Both the position numbers and the translations under genes were made by a program. DNA of 64,000 nt from positions 59,628 through 123,627 of the forward strand of contig LGRX02035075.1 in the NCBI GenBank assembly GCA_001247695.2, read 5' to 3'. Below are positions 42,285 through 53,590 of this stretch, piece after piece. The DNA is from Cymbomonas tetramitiformis. Its lineage: Eukaryota > Chlorophyta > Pyramimonadophyceae > Pyramimonadales > Pyramimonadaceae. Every line of letters begins with the position of its first letter. Within the stretch, counting starts at the first letter, position 1. The notes beneath the pieces were generated by a model. That model saw only the letters and a program-made list of their open reading frames with translations, ran no database searches and was not told the DNA's origin.

Positions 42285-42804
42285 TCGGAGATTAGGGTGG
42301 CTACGCTTGCTACTGTACTGTCGCTGTTGCAGCCTTCCTCGTCAGAGGTAACTTCCCCCCCCTTTGCCTAGCGTTGTCACCCTCTGCCTCCGATGATGAT
42401 GATGAAGATGACTCTGATAAGGCTGCAGAGGCCTCTAAGGGAGAGTTGGGGTCGTCGGTGGCCTCCATTTTAAATGTGCCATCTGGAGCCAGGTACATCA
42501 GGTACGCCTCCTCGCCGCTATTCTTCAAAGCTCGCAGGTCCTTCCTGGCTTGCTTAGTACTGATAAGCTGTGCCTCTACCAGTCCCATGGCCTGCCCAGA
42601 CCCTGTAGATGACGACCCAGGGTTGCAACCCGCGATGACTACTTTCTGCGACCCATGTCCGAACTTCACGCTACCATACTGGGCGTAGTCAAATGTGACC
42701 TTCTTCTGTGCTCGTAGCCAGTCTCCGCCCAGCACTATGTCCACTCCGAGTGCTAATGGCATGACACGCAGTGTAACCTGTTTGGCATAACTGCCCTTAC
42801 ACAC
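42285..42804 (-). pseudogene. C-terminal half of retropepsin (element 3)
   Basis: The frame encodes the second half of a gypsy aspartic protease (AKQVTLRVMPL, VDIVLGGDWLRAQ) and a Ser/Glu-rich linker. The catalytic DTG half is missing: upstream of 42804 the sequence becomes CACTGAGAAATAAACG with GGTAAA repeats. A run of eight G's (minus strand, near 42352) marks the shift from the protease frame to the RT frame. It may be a mutation or a programmed frameshift. Confidence 0.65.
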
Positions 42805-43140
42805 TGAGAAATAAACGTGGTAAAATGGTGGTAAAATGTGGTAAACCGGTGGTAAATTGTGGTAAATTGGTGTTTTACCACCATTACACTAATAGTGGCG
42901 ATATAAATCCCGTGGGTAATTTCCTATTGGTAACGTGGAAGAATTCTAACACGATTTTACCACATTTACTTATAGAGCGGTAATTATATATTATTGTTTA
43001 CCATTGCTGTATATAATTTACCATGGTACCCCCCTATGACCGGTAAATTGACCCCCAATGGTAAAATTACCACATATGACCGGTAAATTGACCCCCAATG
43101 GTAAAATTACCACATATGACCGGTAAATTTACCACGGTAT
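42802..43140. repeat. CACTG-type transposon terminus with GGTAAA subterminal repeats
   Basis: Begins CACTGAGAAATAAACG immediately where the retropepsin frame breaks, followed by many GTGGTAAAA/GGTGGTAAA steps. Two and a half copies of a 43-bp unit (ACCGGTAAATTGACCCCCAAT..) occupy 43035-43130. Subterminal repeats behind a CACTA/CACTG end are typical of CACTA (EnSpm) elements. The opposite terminus was not found by eye. Confidence 0.5.
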
Positions 43141-43378
43141 GACCACGGTTGGACACGTGGCAGGCAGGATGCACTGTGATACGGACACGTGTGCAAGATT
43201 AGTGCACGTGGCAAGCAGGCATGGTATGTTACATAACTGTTACCAGATATGCTAGGCAGGTAAGTATGTGGCTTGGCAAGTCCCGGCCCCGTCCTGGGCT
43301 TTGCAAGTAAGGTCACACTAGAAGCAATAAGGAGAGAGGAAGGAAGGACGCATGCTGCTGGTTTCTAGCTTGCCGTTG

Positions 43379-46300
43379 CTAAGGTCTTGAGCATCGTGCA
43401 GATTTCATTCCTGGCCAAAGGTAGATGGCGTGGAGAGGGATTTTAAATCCCGGAGGACGGTGGCAGATGCACTTGGTCTCAAGGCGTGACGCCGGCATCA
43501 GCAGGGTATGTTTGGCATCCTCGTTCAAGACAAAGACGGCACGGCTGTTCATGCGCGCGTTTTTGATAGTCGGGTATGCCGTCACCATGGCTAGACGGCA
43601 CACGGCGCAATGTGTGGCCGGGTCCCAGATCAGATAGTAAGCTTCCACGCGGCCGTATTCAAATGCATCGGCTTCAGAGGATGCTAAGGCTACGTTGTAG
43701 GAGATTCTGGTTACTGCCCTGGTGTACATCGTGGACGTGAAGTCCTCGTCGCCGTGCCGCATTCGTGGGAAACATAGGACGTCCAAGGCGTCCCGTTCTA
43801 GCTCGTATCGCTCACCGTGCATGGCACGCAAGGAAGCCGCCAGGCCCGGCAGCAGCCTTCCTTCCGCATCGGCGCTTAGCGCGGATACAGCCACGCCACC
43901 GCGGATGATGTGATGACCGACATCCATGAAGTGACACGCGAGCCCCGGGTCATCGCGGAAACCCGGGCCGTCCTCTTTCACCGAGTGCGCGACATAGTCT
44001 GGAAGGAACCGGATCCCGGGGTACAAGTGGGCCATGTCATCTACACGGTCTTTCAGCAAGTAGGCGTTACCGATGCATGAATCGATGGCCTTCCCCCCCA
44101 CCGGCTCCGGCACCACCCCCTTCGCCTCCCCCAACAGGCGCTCCACCCATAGCTCGATGTTGGAGCTGACAACGCCTACCTTCTCCTCTTGCTTGCACAA
44201 GTGTACCACGGCTAGGCGTAGATTCAGCGTCAGCATGTTCATAGGGCACTCGTTCTCAATAATGACAGCGAACTCCCTCATACGCAGCTCCGCTTGTGCG
44301 CGAGCCTCTGCGCGGTCTTCGATTGTGCCGGCGCACACCTGCCGGATGAAATATATCACAGCCTCCCTCAGCTTCCACCAAGCCCTGTCCAACTCTCGGT
44401 TGAGACTCTCCAGGACGTCCATGAATACCAGCGGGCTGAATATCAAAATGAAGTTGAGCCAGTCCTCCATTGTGTAGTTCCCTGCAAACAAACCAAGCGT
44501 TCCGGGCGACATCAGCATGCATGCACCGTTCATTCAATCAATGGTCGACCCATACAACGGGCCGGCCCATGCACACAATGCACGTAGATCTCGCATGCAT
44601 GGGAAGAACAGCTTTCCTGCAATCATGCCAGCACACCTACCTGCATATTGCACCACGTCCTGGTACTCACGGTGCATGTCGTGCGGGGCACACAGCCCTT
44701 TGCCGTTCTTCTGTAGCTGCTTTAGCTGCGCGGCGTTGAAGTAGCACGTGTCATCGCAGTTGGGCACCTTGTGACGGAACATCTTCACAGTACTCTTCAC
44801 GACACCGAAGGTCATACAGTGCATGAAAGGCAGCACGTATGCCGACATGGCGGTGAAATATTCCAGGGCCTCCAGGGGACCCTTACCGTAGCGCCCGGTC
44901 CGCATGGGATCAGCGCCCTCCTGGGTTAGCTTGACTAGTTCCTCGTGATCCTCCTGGGTTAATAGCACCGACGGGTCCCAGGCATGAACCGTCTCCCCGT
45001 CCGGTAAATAGCTTTGTGCGATAGGCTTGGCATAGCCTAGGCAATACATCCCACCAGTTGGTCCGGGGGTGCCCTCCCACAGGCTCAGGTAATCGTTGCG
45101 TCTGGCAGCCACCGGAGCGAACCTTCCCAGATCGTTCCGCGCAACGGTGTCACAGTAGCACAGCACCAGAAACACACTGAACTTATCATGCCACTTGCCA
45201 AAGTAACCATCGTATACTCGGAACGGCGTGCCTTTGTCGTCAGCGTGCCCGTCGCGTAACTCCTTGAGCTCCTTCACGAGGCGCTCTTGGATCACGTCAT
45301 TGTTCTTCCAGTGCTGCCTAGGGCCCGGAACCACAATTACGAGCCCGGTAAATTCCATCCTAACCCGATCCTGCGAACACCCGCATGGATGCACCGTCAG
45401 TCCTCCCTTCCTCAATCACCGGGAAGCCTTCACAGCCAGACACGCTAGCAGGTGTACAACCTACGGCACGCAAGGCGGGACGCAGTGCACCTTGCATACG
45501 CCTACACTGCAGAAGCAGACCAGCAGCAGGGGACCACCTGCATGCGTTACACTGGTTAGCCTTATTCTAGTAACAAGGCACATCGCAACGGTTCGAGTTG
45601 CAGATTGTGGCGGCGTGTACCCGAGGGTGCAGGTCCGCGCTCCGCATCGCTCCGAACCTCGTGGACCATCCCCTGCACCGTGCGCGCCACATTCCCAACA
45701 TTACGCCCGGTGGTGTGTCCCCACCCTCACGTGCAACGCATCGTTTGCACCATAGCGCTGTTCAGGTCAGCCATTTCATTCAACATACATCAAGGGGAGG
45801 GGGGGGCTTGGTTGTAGTAGGAGTGCTGGGTGTCGGCTGGACTCACTGTTTGTCGTGCTTCTTCGCCCGTGCGTCATCCTCTCCGTATTCCACAGCCATT
45901 CCAGCCCGAACCATTCCAGGTTTCATGGGATCCGTGCTTTCTGTTTCCTGCAGCAGCCGGCCCCCAACCGTGTTGTGCTCGTTGATCCGCGCCACGTGCG
46001 GGCTGGTCATGACGCATGCGTTTGTAGGCGCTCTCGCCTGCGTATCAGCACGCATCTTTGCAAACTTCGCATTGCGCATCCAGCGTCGGACTAGCCGTTT
46101 CACCGGGAAGTAGAAATAGTACTCCTGCGGGCGGTACACCTCACCCCGCGCCGTACGTGTCACACTGTATCTCTCCTCCTCGCACCACCCGACCGGCACT
46201 CCCGCCGCATCCCACGCGATGGGAACCCCGCATTTCTCCTGCGCTGGTTTCTTGGTCTCTGCTGGAAACGTTCTGTGATACTTCGGACACACATGCACTG

Positions 46301-47908
46301 CGTAGTCCCACGCGGTCTCGGCACCAATCAGGCGTAGCATGTGCCAGAGCGACCCCGGTAAATTGGTGTTTGCTCCACCCAGCAGCATCTTCAAGATTTT
46401 CATGAACGTGTTGAAGTGCGCGTCTGTCCACTGCTGCCGCCGTTTCATGTCCAGCAAATACCACACAGCTTCCTGCAGCGTCACTCCGTGGGGGCTCGCC
46501 TGCCCATGCGTTAGAAGCGGATCCATCTTTTTGGGACTGAGTTCGGCCGACTCTGGCGCGTCCAATGTCTCCACTTTCGCTGGCTCCGGCGCGTCTACCG
46601 TCACCGCTTTCCCTGCCTCCGGAGGGTCCACCGTCACCTGTTTCGCCGGCACCGGCGCGTACACCGTCACCTCTGCGTGATGAGCCAGCAGCAAGGCGGC
46701 CGCCTCTTCCACCTCGATTTCCATGCCCGCCTTTGCAGCTAGTTCCTGCGAGTGGCCGTCCCATCCTGGCTTAGTTTCTGTGCATATTCTGCATGCGCTG
46801 CATGCCCCTGCGCATGTTGCATAACGTACATGCTACAATACGCACTACATGATGTATCAGAAAGACGCACAGGCGTTTCCACGTCCTGTCCGAGCAGGGC
46901 AGTGAGACCAGTGTTCCGCCAGTGTGCAAGGTGCGGCAGGGCGTACATCGTAAAGAAAGTCCGGGATGGAGAGGAGGTCCGCCTCCGCATCACCACCTTC
47001 GTCCGTCTCCTCCACGATGTCTTCTTCCGGGATGTCCGGCAAATCCAACACCTCCTCCCAGTATGCATTTTCGGCTGGGGTGGGGGCATCTGACGACCCC
47101 CCTTCCTCGCAATGACTCAATCCCATATATCCCACGGCCTGTGCGTCCGCCAGGTCGTGGTTCGTATCATTCCCATCTGCGCCGGCTCCTCCCACCAGGG
47201 TATACCGCATTCTCTTGTTGGGTATCCTCGCCTGCTGAGAATCATCATCCGCTGTTTCCGCAAACACTGGGGCCGCCTCCATCTGGTGGCCAGCGGAGAT
47301 GGCAATGACCCGGTGCCTTTGATCAAACTGAACTCCCAGAGATTGCATGCGGCCTATGAGCACGTCAATCCTTCCCTTGTAATCCTTTCCGGCGCGCCCT
47401 ACCTGATCAGGTATGCCCAGCGTGCACAAGTCGTCGGGGGTGAAGATGGAGCGAATGCTTGGGCGCTTGATGTCACGGTAAGCGCGTTGCGCCAACTCCA
47501 GTAGGCGGGCGTCGGTCACGTGCCGGTTATCACACGCGGTTGGGAGCTGCGCCGTTTGGCACGTGACGGCTTCCCCCCGTCTCGCCGTTTCCCCCGCGCG
47601 CCGTCCACCGGGCTCGCCCCCCCACCTGCTAGCTCTCTGGGGCCCACATGCGGCGGTGCGTAGGTTATCCGCATCCTCTTGTCGATCATGCACCCGAGAG
47701 TTGTCAATCTGTCAGCCAGCTGACGGATCTTTGCGCTCTTCTGCGCCATCGTGCTGCACTCCTCTGTGACCTTGCTTGGGATCCATCCGATGTCCACAGC
47801 AAACCGTGACACTGTGGGTGACTTGCCCCCAATTTCCAGGCTTTGCAGTTTGCACAGGATGACGACGTCATCCAGTTCATCCATCACCGCGCATTGTACC
47901 TGCCGCAA
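43379..47908 (-). CDS. Tnp2-like (CACTA/EnSpm) transposase gene, spliced
   Basis: Segments in order on the minus strand: 47908-47516 and 47693-46857 (N-terminal, basic and acidic stretches), 46724-45843, an exon from ~45371 to 44641, and 44481-43379. The 46724 segment has the Tnp2 pattern CP..Y then a C-rich patch then YYFYFPVKRLVRRW. The 45371 exon has the hallmark VIVVPGPRQHWKNND and a conserved THCMTFGVVK-like region. The last exon has EDWLNFILIFSPL, WWKLREAV and LTLNLRLAVVHL, like the DUF4218 region. The 44482-44640 intron (GT-AG, 159 nt) joins DVVQYA to GNYTMEDW in frame. Other exon joins are unresolved. The protein would cut and join the ends of a CACTA-type element. Confidence 0.6.
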
Positions 47909-47934
47909 ACTACCCCTTCCGGCGTGTCACCGAC

Positions 47935-48450
47935 CTGCACGCAGCACATCCGTTGAGGGGGAGTGGGGGGGGGACACCGACAGCACCTGCATCATGAAGG
48001 CAGACACCTCGTTAGATGCATCGTTGCTCCTCGCGTGAGCGCCCGATCGATACGCGGCGGTCGCTCGGTGCATGGCGTGTGCAGCGTGACGCGTGCTTAG
48101 TGACCGCGTGTTTCCGTTGGAGAACACAAACTGATTTATTCCAAAGATACAATACAGTTCAAAATTGTCTGTTCTAGCCACATACGGTCTTTCACTTCGC
48201 ATAGCCTACAATCTGCATTAATCGGAAGCTGGTGTTCGTGGTTGACATCCTAAGCTTTCATGCCAGAGGCTTGCACGGTTGCGCGTTTCCTCTGCGGTAC
48301 AAGTCGTATGCGCCTGCTTTCAAGCTTCTGGTTCAGGAACACTGGTCAGCCAGCAGCTTGGGGTATCGCCAGCGTTGCAATCCAAGCTACGCGTCACCAG
48401 ATACACCTGCGTGCACAGGGCGCAAGTTTCGACATTCATCCTCATGTTGC
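47935..48450. other. Intergenic region between nested genes
   Basis: No ORF. An AATAAA signal on the minus strand (48135-48140) could end the transcript of the ORF at 48451-49701. A poly-G/C stretch lies at 47955-47975. Confidence 0.4.
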
Positions 48451-49701
48451 TCATTGCAGGCATCGGCATGTCACAACCCATGCATGCGAGCTGCCTGCGG
48501 GAGGCGTGCCCCACTCACCGGCTGGTCGTGGCTCCGCATTTCCGTCCACTTGTAAACCCGGCGGGACCGTGTCGCGCATGCTGAGCAACTTCGGCAGGTT
48601 GGACATGCACATTTCTTCCCCGGTCGATGTCCTCCAAAGCAGTCCCTTCTCGCAGATGTGCACATCCGGGACCCGGCACTCGCCGAATTTCGGGATGATC
48701 GCCGAGTTGAATGCGTGCGCGTCGAACTCCGCATGAAAAATGGCGAAGTCGAAGAGCACCGCGGGCAACTTGACTTGCAGGTTGGCGCCATTGTCACTGG
48801 CCACCGCCGTGCAGTAGTAATCGTGCACCTCAGACCACTCCTCCACCGTTATGCGATGGACAGTCTTGCCGATTGCTCCACTCCACGTCCCGGAGGCATG
48901 CTCCACTGAGTACTCCTCGCCGTACGTGGTCGTCTCCCAGAGCTGTGTCTTCATACGGCCCGACAGTATTTTGACAGCGGACTGCGTGAGCTTCTCCGCT
49001 TTGCCAGCAGCCACCAACCACTCTACACCGCCAATGACGGCGCGATGAAACGCGCCCTTCCGCGAAATCGGCAGGAGCTCGGCCATTGTTGCTCCTGACA
49101 CAGTAACCTGCCGAGCATCAGCCGGGCAGGCCTGCTTCTTGCGCTTGTTGCTGCCGGCAGCCGGCGGTCCCTCGTTACGTTTGGATTTCCGGGGTTCAGC
49201 TGCAGTGCTCTTTGGCGTGGCGACTGGCACGAGAGCTCGCAGCTCCGGGTTGCTGTTCACACGCCGCTTGAGTTCATTTGTTAGTGGCGTGTTGAGCGCG
49301 TCCAAGGACTTCTTGCTAAGCGCTGCGTAACCCGCAAATGTCGCTGGTTGCTGAAGGGTAAACAAGCTCCCTTTCATCGTCAGACTCACTTTTTTGCCCG
49401 TTCCCTTCAGCGCGGTGAGGTGGTCCTTAAGGCGCTCGTCCGTGACGGTTTGCAGCAAGGCCAACGCTGCCTCCGGTGTTGTGTCACCAACGGTGAACAG
49501 AGCGCCCTTAGCCTCCATCACACCCCTCATCATAGCCATATTCCTGGCTATGTTACCGGCTCGTCGTTTTTCCAGGGATGGCGGCGACGTTACAATGGTC
49601 CTCGGACTCCTCCTGACCTCCTGAGCCTGCTGGGGAGCCACCACCTCCTCATCCTCCTCGGACTGCTCGTCCAGGGATACTGCGTGCGGTCTCCTGAGCA
49701 A
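48451..49701 (-). CDS. Unrecognised 416-codon ORF in nested region
   Basis: Acidic N-terminus (DEQSEEDEEVV), a helical segment, a basic nuclear-signal-like patch (KSKRNEGPP..NKRKKQ), then a folded-looking C-terminal half (GAFHRAVIGGVEWL, TVEEWSEVHDYY, FAIFHAEFDAH). I do not recognise a family. It lies between the Tnp2-like and OTU genes on the same strand, so it may be cargo or an accessory protein of the nested transposon. The last codons may be intronic. Confidence 0.45.
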   Translation of the reverse strand: MLRRPHAVSLDEQSEEDEEVVAPQQAQEVRRSPRTIVTSPPSLEKRRAGNIARNMAMMRGVMEAKGALFTVGDTTPEAALALLQTVTDERLKDHLTALKGTGKKVSLTMKGSLFTLQQPATFAGYAALSKKSLDALNTPLTNELKRRVNSNPELRALVPVATPKSTAAEPRKSKRNEGPPAAGSNKRKKQACPADARQVTVSGATMAELLPISRKGAFHRAVIGGVEWLVAAGKAEKLTQSAVKILSGRMKTQLWETTTYGEEYSVEHASGTWSGAIGKTVHRITVEEWSEVHDYYCTAVASDNGANLQVKLPAVLFDFAIFHAEFDAHAFNSAIIPKFGECRVPDVHICEKGLLWRTSTGEEMCMSNLPKLLSMRDTVPPGLQVDGNAEPRPAGEWGTPPAGSSHAWVVTCRCLQ

Positions 49702-49850
49702 CCTGTACTATAGCGTGCGGCCTACCCCTTAGCGTGCATTCTTATCGCAGTGTATCTATGGGGCTGTTTGCAATCTGCATTACAATAAGTTCGAATGTTA
49801 CTGCTAGGGGGCTGCGCCACGCCCTTTCCCCTGATGCGCCTACTAACACA

Positions 49851-51330
49851 CTATTCATTATCCGGCAGGATGCGCATGTAATGCCCCGCGCAATAGGGAT
49901 GCTCCAACAGCTTCCACAGCCGTAGAGGTTCGCGGCTAGTCAACACCACACCCTCGTGGGGGCAGATGAACTCCATGGCGAAGGGCGCGTTGTTCGGGAA
50001 ATCCTCTGGAGTTGGACCCGAGGCAAGCGGCCAATTCATGCCCGCCAACGGCCAGCTGATGTACAGCTGTATGACGCGGCCCGTCATGTTGGCGATGATG
50101 TGCCAGAACTGGGGTTCGTCATACTGCCGTTTCTGCGCTAGGATTTTGGACAGGGAGACATAATGCCAATCTCCATTTGCATTTTGCTGGCCCCGGGTTT
50201 CCGCCATGTCAAAGTTGTAATACTCCGGATGCATCTCGTAGAACGCTTGTATGGCTTGCCGACAGTTTTGGACACGCACTTTACCACCCTCCGCTAGTAC
50301 CTTAGCACCCTCCGCTTGTGGCAGGTGCCAGCCAACGCAGTGGAGCCAACAGTTGCCATCGCCTACCACGTCTACGGCTCGTAGCCCCGCAGTCCGCAGG
50401 TACGCCTGCACGTCCGCCATAGTCACTAAACGGTCTGTAGGAGCTGCCTGCACGTCCACCAGCAGCCTCCGGTGTGCTGGCTGACACGCGCCTGGCTCAG
50501 TAACGGATCCGAAGCTGCAGTCAAAGGCGCTGTCGATGATATGTCCTCTGTCGTCCCTGGTGAGCAGATGATGCTTGTCGGCGTCGTAGAACCGTCCTCG
50601 CTGAACACCAGTCGGGGCAACCGCCTTTGCCTCAGCCATTCTCACCACACCTGGGCTGGTAGGTGTCACCGCGTTGGGGTCGGCCTGGGTGTCCATGGGT
50701 TCCGCAGCGGCCGAGTCCGCAGTAGCCGTTGGCGTCTGGGGAGAGGGCCCCACCCGCGGCTGCGCCTCTGCGGTACCAGTGGGGCTGGTAGCTGTCGCTG
50801 CGTCATCTGCGCCAGAGCGATCCCACCACCCACGTACCCCTCATTTCAAGCGCAATACACCTAGGGTGTCTGAACTGCACAGCGTCAGCAGACTGAGCGA
50901 GGGTGCACCCACCTGGGCTGGCAGGTGTCGCTGCGTTGGGGTCGGCCTGGGTGTCCATGGGTTCCGCAGCGGCCGAGTCCGCAGTAGCCGTTGGCGTCTG
51001 GGGAGAGGGCCCCACCCGCGGCTGCGCCTCTGCGGTACCAGTGGGGCTGGTAGCTGTCGCTGCGTCATCTGCGCCAGTGCGATCCCACCACCCACGTACC
51101 CCTCATTTCAAGCGCAATACACCTAGGGTGTCTGAACTGCACAGCGTCAGCAGACTGAGCGAGGGTGCACACACCTGGGCTGGCAGGTGTCGCTGCGTTG
51201 GGGTCGGCCTGGGTGTCCATGGGTTCCGCAGCGGCCGAGTCCGCAGTAGCCGTTGGCGTCTGGGGAGAGGGCCCCACCCGCGGCTGCGCCTCTGCGGTAC
51301 CAGTGGGGCTGGTAGCTGTCGCTGCGTCAT
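49851..51330 (-). CDS. OTU-type cysteine protease with a triplicated exon
   Basis: The C-terminal exon (to 49851) contains a catalytic VVGDGNCWLHCVGWH block (D132, C135 counting from a GTG at 50753) and the matching histidine in YCAGHYMRIL (H291), the signature of OTU deubiquitinase-like proteases. The spacing of ~156 residues is slightly long. Upstream, a 156-nt exon occurs at 51175-51330, 50913-51068 and 50651-50806, the last one running on into the OTU exon. They are separated by two 106-nt GT-AG introns. Each exon is phase 1 at both ends, so splicing gives in-frame 52-residue Pro/Ala/Thr-rich repeats. The upstream start is not resolved. Proteases such as ULP1 are known cargo of plant DNA transposons; an OTU would be analogous. 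Confidence 0.65.
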
Positions 51331-51346
51331 CTGCGCCAGTGCGATC
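50649..51346. repeat. 262-bp tandem repeat, 2.7 copies (exon plus intron)
   Basis: Copies begin at 50649, 50911 and 51173 (ACCTGGGCTGG) with only a few differences. One unit equals one 156-nt exon and one 106-nt intron of the OTU gene. Confidence 0.9.
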
Positions 51347-51479
51347 GGGATCCATGCAGGGAGTACACACGGGCTGCGCCAATCGCGACCCCTCAGCATT
51401 TCGGCACGCGGCCGTCGGTCGCGCTTCCCAGCGTCCATCCCACACCGCGGGTCGTGGTTCGTCACCCCCCTCCTGCTGT

Positions 51480-53577
51480 GAGCAGTCACAGCGGACCAGC
51501 AAACTGCGTTGGGGACCCCCCTTTTTGCATCTTCCGGCCCACTGAAGTTCGGGAACTCGCCGTTGAAGTTGTGCGTGAGCTTCACAGCCACGCCCAGCGC
51601 GAACTTCATGGTCAACCTGCCTCGGTCGGCAAGTACGGCTGCCAGCTGGTTATTCACCTTCACCGCACCACCAGATGAATGGAATAAGTGCCCCACGTTC
51701 CTGGTGGGGATCGCACGATCCATAACCGTTGCTAGGTTTGAGGCTCTGCACGCCTTCAGGATTCCAAAGACCAGACTGCGCAGTCCGGGGCAATGCACAC
51801 CCATCCGCTGGTAGAGAAGACAGGTGTCCGTCCGCTGTGTGTCTGCGGACCCATCGAATGTCAGCGGTCCCACGCGTGCAGGGACACGCGGAGGATCTAC
51901 TCTCTGACCATCTCTCCACGTGATGCGGGCAAGCTCTTCCTTCTCTGCCTCCGGCCTCGCATCCCACGCTTCCTCCCCAACGAAGGCTTCCAGCACTTCC
52001 CAGGCTAGGACGAGGTCGGACATCTTGAGAGTGGCGTGCAGCCGCGCCTCCGGGGGTGGCAGTTTTGACCAGCCTTCCATGTTTTCGAAGTTGGGACATG
52101 CGCTGGAGAGGTGCAAAGGGTGCACCACTCGGGGCGCCCCAACCGCATGCTGGTTGCGCCAGTCGTAGCATGGGTCACACATCACCAGACCGGGTTGCTG
52201 GAGGCTAGTTCCCTGCAACGGGTCACACTCTTCATCCGCCTTCATGCACAGATCGCAGCTCCATACTTCAGGCAGGCTCCCGTAGCTCCCTCCAAACCGT
52301 ATTGCGTCGCCGCAAGCAAGGCATTGCATGTGCCATGGCATCCCATACTGGGACAACGTTCCCAGCGGCTCGGCGCGGATTTCGTCGTGCGTGGCGGGGA
52401 CTCCAGCCTCCGTGCTGATGGCGCCGTAGAGAATTGCGGACATCGTGGCCGCGGTACGCAGGCCGCGACCCCCACCAGGCACCTCCCCAACCGGGCAAAG
52501 CCCCCGATGCACAGTTCTGTCCCCCGGCCAAACAATGACGCTGCCCGGCGGGCCAGCAAAACGGACGCGCCTTAACGGCGTGGCTGACGGAAAGCCGGAC
52601 GCTGCGTGATCGAGTGTGAAGTGGAACGCGCCGTCCTGCTGATCCCTCTCTGTCTGCTCCTGCTCGACTGGTCTTCGGGGCGGTGGACAGTTCGGAGGTT
52701 CTTCCTCAGGTTCCTCTGGTGGAGGTGGAGGCTGGGACTGTCGAGGCGGTTGTGACTGTGGTAAAGTGACACTGGGAGTTGAGATGTTGGGCAGTTGGGC
52801 CAATGCACCAGACCAGGGCGGCTGAGTACAATTCTGACAGAGTGGAACTTGCTCACACGTTCTGTTGGGTCCCAGCATGACGTCCCATACTAACCCAGAG
52901 GCGACCTTAACCCCTCCAGCTGGGGACAACAGCAGTCTACCGCATCTGCTGCAATCCGTGCCGCTCTGAACAGCTTGATCCCGTCTGGGTCCTACCAGCT
53001 GCATCACCGGGCTGATCAGTGACTCCCGAGCCCTGTGGTTCTGGGCGTGCCCATAGCTAATCGCTAGAGTGGAGTACTGTTTGGCTATGGCCACGGCTGT
53101 CTGAGCATCAGCATCGTGGCGCCTCACGTAGTCCCTGATACCCTGTTCTACAGTGATGGGTACCAGTGGGTCTCTCCACTCTTCCAGGGCTTCGTGGCTT
53201 GGTGGGGCTGCCGCCGATGACGCTGTGCCTGATGCTTCATCATTGCCAGACTTGGACGGAGATCCTCCGGACTCAGATCGGGTGGTTATGGCTAAACGCC
53301 ACGCCTCGTCGGGACTCAGTGAGGGATGCCGAGCCTTAGTCCAGTCATACCAGACCCACTCCGACTCTTCGGGTGAAGGGACTACTGCGCAGATGGCCTC
53401 CTTTCCCTTCAGAACCTCCCTCTGGGTTGCTATCAAAGCTTCCCAGCCCTCCTCTTCCCAACTCACCACTTCACCTCGAGCTGCTGCCAGAGCGACGGCC
53501 TTCTGACGCTCTTCTGGGAGGCACTCAAAAGCCTGGTCCCGCAGAGCCTTGTCTTTGAACAAAGCTCTGACAGCCAT
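51480..53577 (-). CDS. Gag-like/zinc-rich ORF of element 3
   Basis: One long open frame. Visible are a repeat-like motif DQAFECLPEERQ..WEEEGWEAL, which resembles the start of the RT ORF, and zinc-type pairs CSRCGRL..CQNC. A Pro-rich tract (QPPPPPEEPEEEPP) and a second cysteine cluster CLACGD..CDLC..CDPC follow. The latter could be a nucleic-acid-binding Gag tail or belong to the nested transposon. The border between element 3 gag and the nested insert must lie in this ORF or just downstream, but it is not visible. Frame upstream continues into 53591-54571 by one frameshift. Confidence 0.45.
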
Positions 53578-53590
53578 CCCTTCTGTCAGC

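Noticed and set aside
52480..52620. Possible missing retropepsin half (FTLDHAASGFPSAT..GDRTVHRG) in the gag-like ORF.
   Set aside because: No D-T/S-G motif, and no CACTG-type end or target duplication at this place.
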